Assembly (NCBI RefSeq): GCF_000194605.1
Contig: NC_015321.1
Span: forward strand, 310,001-374,000
Direction: 5' to 3'
Length of the DNA: 64,000 bases
From: Fluviicola taffensis DSM 16823
GTDB lineage: Bacteria; Bacteroidota; Bacteroidia; Flavobacteriales_D; Crocinitomicaceae
The position numbers were made by a program, and so were the translations under genes. The notes below the pieces were generated by a model. That model searched no databases. It was given only the letters and a program-made list of their open reading frames with translations, and was not told where the DNA came from. Position 1 is the stretch's first letter; each line of letters opens with the position of its first letter. This document shows, piece by piece, positions 62,101-64,000 of this stretch.

Positions 62101-62892
62101 TCTATTTGCTTGTCCTGGAACCAAATTGTAGTACGAAGGCTTTGTATTCCCACTAATAGTAACACCTGAGGGGTTAAATGTCATCATGGAAGTATACAAA
62201 GTTTCATAATATGGATTCTCAAATCTATTTCCTATCAAAACGTAATTCAATCCCACACGTTTAACTTTCATCGTCAACCCACAAAAACCTACTCCGGAAG
62301 CTTCTGCCCAAAAACAATCGCTATCTGGTGCAAACTTATTAGAAACAGTACCTGAGGAAGCATTAAAAGCCAAAATTCCTTTTCTTGGATTATCATAAAA
62401 CAATCCTGTCGCAATGATTTCGGCACCATTCATATCCATATCATTAACAGATTCAAAAACTCCAGTAGAATTAATAGGCTGAAAAGATGGTTGATCAGTA
62501 ACTACATACGGATTTCCTGAAATTGGTGGTGCAGTAATAATAAAACGGGCTAATCCTAGTTGAGGATGTCCATCAACAGTTGTAAAACTACCTCCAATAT
62601 ATACATTGTTCCCAAAAACTTCTACAGCTTTAATCTCGTTATTAATTGGCGGAAAATTGGCACTTACAAAGTTGAAATCTGCATCCAGCAATGCAATGTT
62701 ATTAGCTGGACTACCATCCACAGAAGTGAACTTTCCAACAAGGATGTATTTATCAATGGAGGCAATGTATTTCACATCTGCTACCTGTCCTGCACCATCA
62801 AGGTGAATGGTTACATTCTTTAATACTTGAGAAAAAAGAGTTGATTTGATGAAAAAAAGTAGCAACAATAGAAGTAGTGACGGTAATTTCAT
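59173..62892 (-). CDS. Large secreted repeat protein with T9SS sorting domain, first gene of toxin operon
   Basis: A 1239-residue protein with signal peptide MKLPSLLLLLLLFFIKSTLFSQ. Residues ~25-400 contain beta-propeller-like units (YILVGKFTSVDGSPANNIALLD, VYIGGSFTTVDGHPQLGLARF). The middle ~700 residues are Ig/PKD-like repeats with C-x-x-D-[ST]-L pairs (LSCLNDTLDLVVTSS, ISCLSDSLLVVLSD, LTCSAANITLDHI). The end (NVQLYPNPIQAGQSQSVTLSF...AGTYLIHILAEYG...IKLVVQ) is a T9SS type A sorting domain. It is therefore a surface protein co-expressed with the barrel and the toxin trunk, perhaps a surface partner. Confidence 0.86.
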   Translation of the reverse strand: MKLPSLLLLLLLFFIKSTLFSQVLKNVTIHLDGAGQVADVKYIASIDKYILVGKFTSVDGSPANNIALLDADFNFVSANFPPINNEIKAVEVFGNNVYIGGSFTTVDGHPQLGLARFIITAPPISGNPYVVTDQPSFQPINSTGVFESVNDMDMNGAEIIATGLFYDNPRKGILAFNASSGTVSNKFAPDSDCFWAEASGVGFCGLTMKVKRVGLNYVLIGNRFENPYYETLYTSMMTFNPSGVTISGNTKPSYYNLVPGQANRNTSLCKINDSIIFTSIGKNAGYALGAFNTLNTAYYKVGLIDVPASDHAFEMYNGNFFYLNTTTNSIQRSTISTTGSGSTTVFHLTNTTAIPLNSNPEGTCEVDLFHVVKNLFFVSSDNLSTVGGQSRTGLAVICLEPENPKKMNNLWNAPQPQPPTPVPFELDTIVCAGNIKAYTVPPAMYAKGYKWTFNGPGVKYIISQNAAFVPTESQFSDGTGQELNGSIYSDQQFAYKIWLMFDESFTGGQLKVEPYSLCNTLTDYLLAKPVTANLVLAPLPAITIADSLVLSCLNDTLDLVVTSSTPAVNLSWIDQNGTIVPNDSIQLTKTGSLSISFPRYFQAIVKQNTGNMCRVRDSVFVNRNVVEPQLIISGTLPIWNCYTDSLQIVVIDTNSMAPESAVINSWNQLTSDYSNPNPLTIYSALDPLWFLAAYPSNGCVSTTNFPLSSDIASPVPQIAGFPNGFQQVGTISCLSDSLLVVLSDFNAVNTNNYWIYQGDTIQDSVWVTASDLSYSIADTLGGNLVTVTIDEYRMNPLNGCSTFGPLAAVVFDIRKPNLVSYTGVNTLTCSAANITLDHIPTFGVPTQGWLLPNGTSNGADTLVVNSTGEFYYEVVGNNGCVNIDTVTVQQTNELLFASSMDTLVCPGLSFNVNAVAIGPGTMVYSWSNGSQTINPTGIGGLDSLFIVQATNGSGCLGIDTLMARITSPIVATFEAFSSCGSGGFIQVDSIYGGGASALSDYLFAFNGGAYSSNYNFPVTQIAAYPLLIKDTLGCEYSFTTNITGEIQNPDVNFLVSTYNQVGDTIALVNISDFSDFDGVFWTFPTDVELIHATDSVAIFTAIDTGWYNIQFTGYLIDNSVNPADTCFYSFNKPVYFGNFALNFGDSVVDNSISNVQLYPNPIQAGQSQSVTLSFNLASLQQYEVLFTTSLGEILPYISDEGSAQDDVIKTYNLPALAAGTYLIHILAEYGAAQIKLVVQ

Positions 62893-62921
62893 GGGCGATT
62901 CAAGTTTCTAAGTACAGATGA

Positions 62922-62952
62922 TTTGCGAATTCAAATCTAAATATTACTTTCG
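62922..62952 (+). promoter_or_regulatory. Promoter of the rightward partial gene
   Basis: TTTG at 62922-62925 and TACTTTCG at 62945-62952 (one mismatch to TAnnTTTG) are 19 bases apart. The ATG follows 4 bases later, so the message would be leaderless. It overlaps the divergent promoter. Confidence 0.5.
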
Positions 62953-62963
62953 TACTATGCAAA
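62932..62963 (-). promoter_or_regulatory. Promoter of the toxin operon
   Basis: On the minus strand TTTG (62963-62960), a 20-base spacer and TAGATTTG (62939-62932) match the Bacteroidota consensus perfectly. It is about 40 bases upstream of the ATG at 62892. Its -33 box lies inside the first codons of the divergent gene. Confidence 0.7.
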
Positions 62964-64000
62964 CTCGACAACTACTTTTTTTCGTTTTTGTTATCCTCCT
63001 AAATTTCAACGGAAATGCGCAAATGGACTCGGTCTCACTCGCTCAATCTAAAATTAGAGCAAAGACACTAGACTCTATCATTCGTGCAAATCCAGATAAG
63101 CAAACGGATAACTTTTCACCTACTGATCATGCCTCTTTACCTATTGGTATTTGTAAAAAAATTGGTGACATCATTTATGTAATTTGTATCGATTCAGCTC
63201 GATTCACTCCACAAGGGGCCACATTTGATGTCTATATGGCAATTGATTGGCCTGGTGCTTATGGGAAACTCGCTTTTGCTGCAAAAGGGGTTTCATTCAA
63301 CCCAAAAGGTGTGATGCCTGGAGGAGATGGAAATCCAATTACACTGAAACTTTTGGGAGATCAACGCTTAAACCTTGGACCAAAAAACGCCATTGTTTTT
63401 AAAGGAGATGGTAGCAACTACATTCAATGGGGATGTAATGGCTATGAACGCGCAAATATCAATGCCGATATCCTTTTTAGTCAACAAATGATTCACAAAC
63501 CTGGAGGCGGACAGGTAAAAGCAAATATCCAAGTAAATGTGGCGGATCTTTCAAAGATTATGTTTCAAACAAGCATGGATCCATTTATCATAAATGGCTT
63601 AGATGATTTTGAATTTAGAGTGAGTCAATTAGTTGTTGACCGAAATGATTCAATCAATCCATCTGGAATTAATCTCCCTCTTGCAACCCGAAATCTATAT
63701 CCTGATATTGGCAATTGGACTGGATTTTACGCGCATAATTTATCCGTCAAACTTCCTCCCAAACTAAGTAGAGGGAGTAGTGAAACAACTGTTGGAGTAA
63801 CGGATTTAGTGATTGACGACAATGGTGTTTCGGGTGATTTCTTCGCTACAGGAATTTTTAGTGTGGGGGAGGGTGATATGGATAGTTGGGGGTTCTCTAT
63901 AGATTCATTGGTACTTGGAATAGAATACAACCGACTTGTTGATGGTCGTTTAGCAGGAAAAATACGAGTAGAACCATTAAACAACGCTGAATTTGTCTAT
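62957..64000 (+). CDS. Large secreted protein of unknown function (3' end outside window)
   Basis: An ORF from the ATG at 62957 that stays open for 348 codons to the window edge. It begins with a signal peptide (MQTRQLLFFVFVILLNFNGNAQ). The mature part is beta-rich: SLPIGICKKIGDIIYVICID, FTPQGATFDVYMAIDWPG, SFNPKGVMPGGDGN, YIQWGCNGYERANINADILF and NLSVKLPPKLSR. The pattern looks like a long multi-domain surface protein. It shares a divergent promoter region with the toxin operon, so a joint function is likely. No family assigned. Confidence 0.78.
   Translation, partial: MQTRQLLFFVFVILLNFNGNAQMDSVSLAQSKIRAKTLDSIIRANPDKQTDNFSPTDHASLPIGICKKIGDIIYVICIDSARFTPQGATFDVYMAIDWPGAYGKLAFAAKGVSFNPKGVMPGGDGNPITLKLLGDQRLNLGPKNAIVFKGDGSNYIQWGCNGYERANINADILFSQQMIHKPGGGQVKANIQVNVADLSKIMFQTSMDPFIINGLDDFEFRVSQLVVDRNDSINPSGINLPLATRNLYPDIGNWTGFYAHNLSVKLPPKLSRGSSETTVGVTDLVIDDNGVSGDFFATGIFSVGEGDMDSWGFSIDSLVLGIEYNRLVDGRLAGKIRVEPLNNAEFVY

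Overview
The window looks like the chromosome of a flavobacterium-like member of the Bacteroidota. It is AT-rich, several secreted proteins end in type IX secretion (T9SS) type A sorting domains, there are Bacteroidota-type promoters (TTTG ... TAnnTTTG), a Bacteroidota-style TonB-dependent barrel, and DUF5916 and DUF349 genes. A Fluviicola/Crocinitomicaceae-like genome is my guess and is not proven here. No rRNA or tRNA gene was seen.

Bases 1-28.8 kb are mostly ordinary chromosome: a comEC fragment, a lipoprotein, a DUF5916 outer-membrane protein, a minus-strand operon (PfkB kinase, DUF349 protein, two small membrane proteins, EamA exporter), a VWD-domain secreted protein, AsmA, MarC, SRPBCC, a VWA/T9SS protein, an ECF sigma factor overlapping a membrane-anchored SUMF1-domain gene, LpxR-like, a secreted PNGase F-like protein, fumarase, a TonB-dependent-type barrel and a T9SS protein of unusual base composition. 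Dispersed palindromic repeats sit in several intergenic gaps.

Bases 29.5-35.5 kb hold a tight seven-gene plus-strand operon: a KAP-like P-loop NTPase, an 84-aa protein, an HsdR-N-like nuclease, a 48-aa ORF, a putative AbiC-like membrane protein, a PD-(D/E)XK nuclease and a second nuclease-fold candidate. It reads as an anti-phage island whose gene combination I do not recognise. It is followed by a 12-copy array of CCCTTACAA at about 22-bp period, upstream of a weak sigma54-like promoter and a helical unknown protein. A gap with a 68-bp direct repeat comes next, then a lipoprotein/barrel pair and a T9SS protein.

Bases 41.4-64 kb are one locus. A divergent promoter region at 62.92-62.96 kb drives, leftwards, a 1239-aa T9SS protein, a 577-aa outer-membrane barrel and an 1845-aa trunk protein. 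The trunk has a TANFOR/FN3-like N-terminus, a reprolysin-like metalloprotease (HELGHGMGALEH), a pretoxin module and a deaminase-like toxin tip, and its presumed immunity gene follows. Behind it lie six further toxin/immunity modules in the same direction. Most toxins start at a shared ~105-bp junction block encoding the end of the trunk pretoxin (FKKSTNLVAYNKKFT... to VVDGVVxGAG). Three modules carry a separate signal-peptide leader ORF that ends in the wrong frame exactly at an A AAA AAT heptamer, where a -1 slip would fuse leader and toxin. One toxin is broken by an in-frame stop, one carries a second ~397-bp copy of the pretoxin module beside an XRE-regulator remnant, and the array ends in a lipase-like toxin with a lipoprotein partner. 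This is the most interesting part of the window: a polymorphic toxin with a store of alternative tips and immunities.
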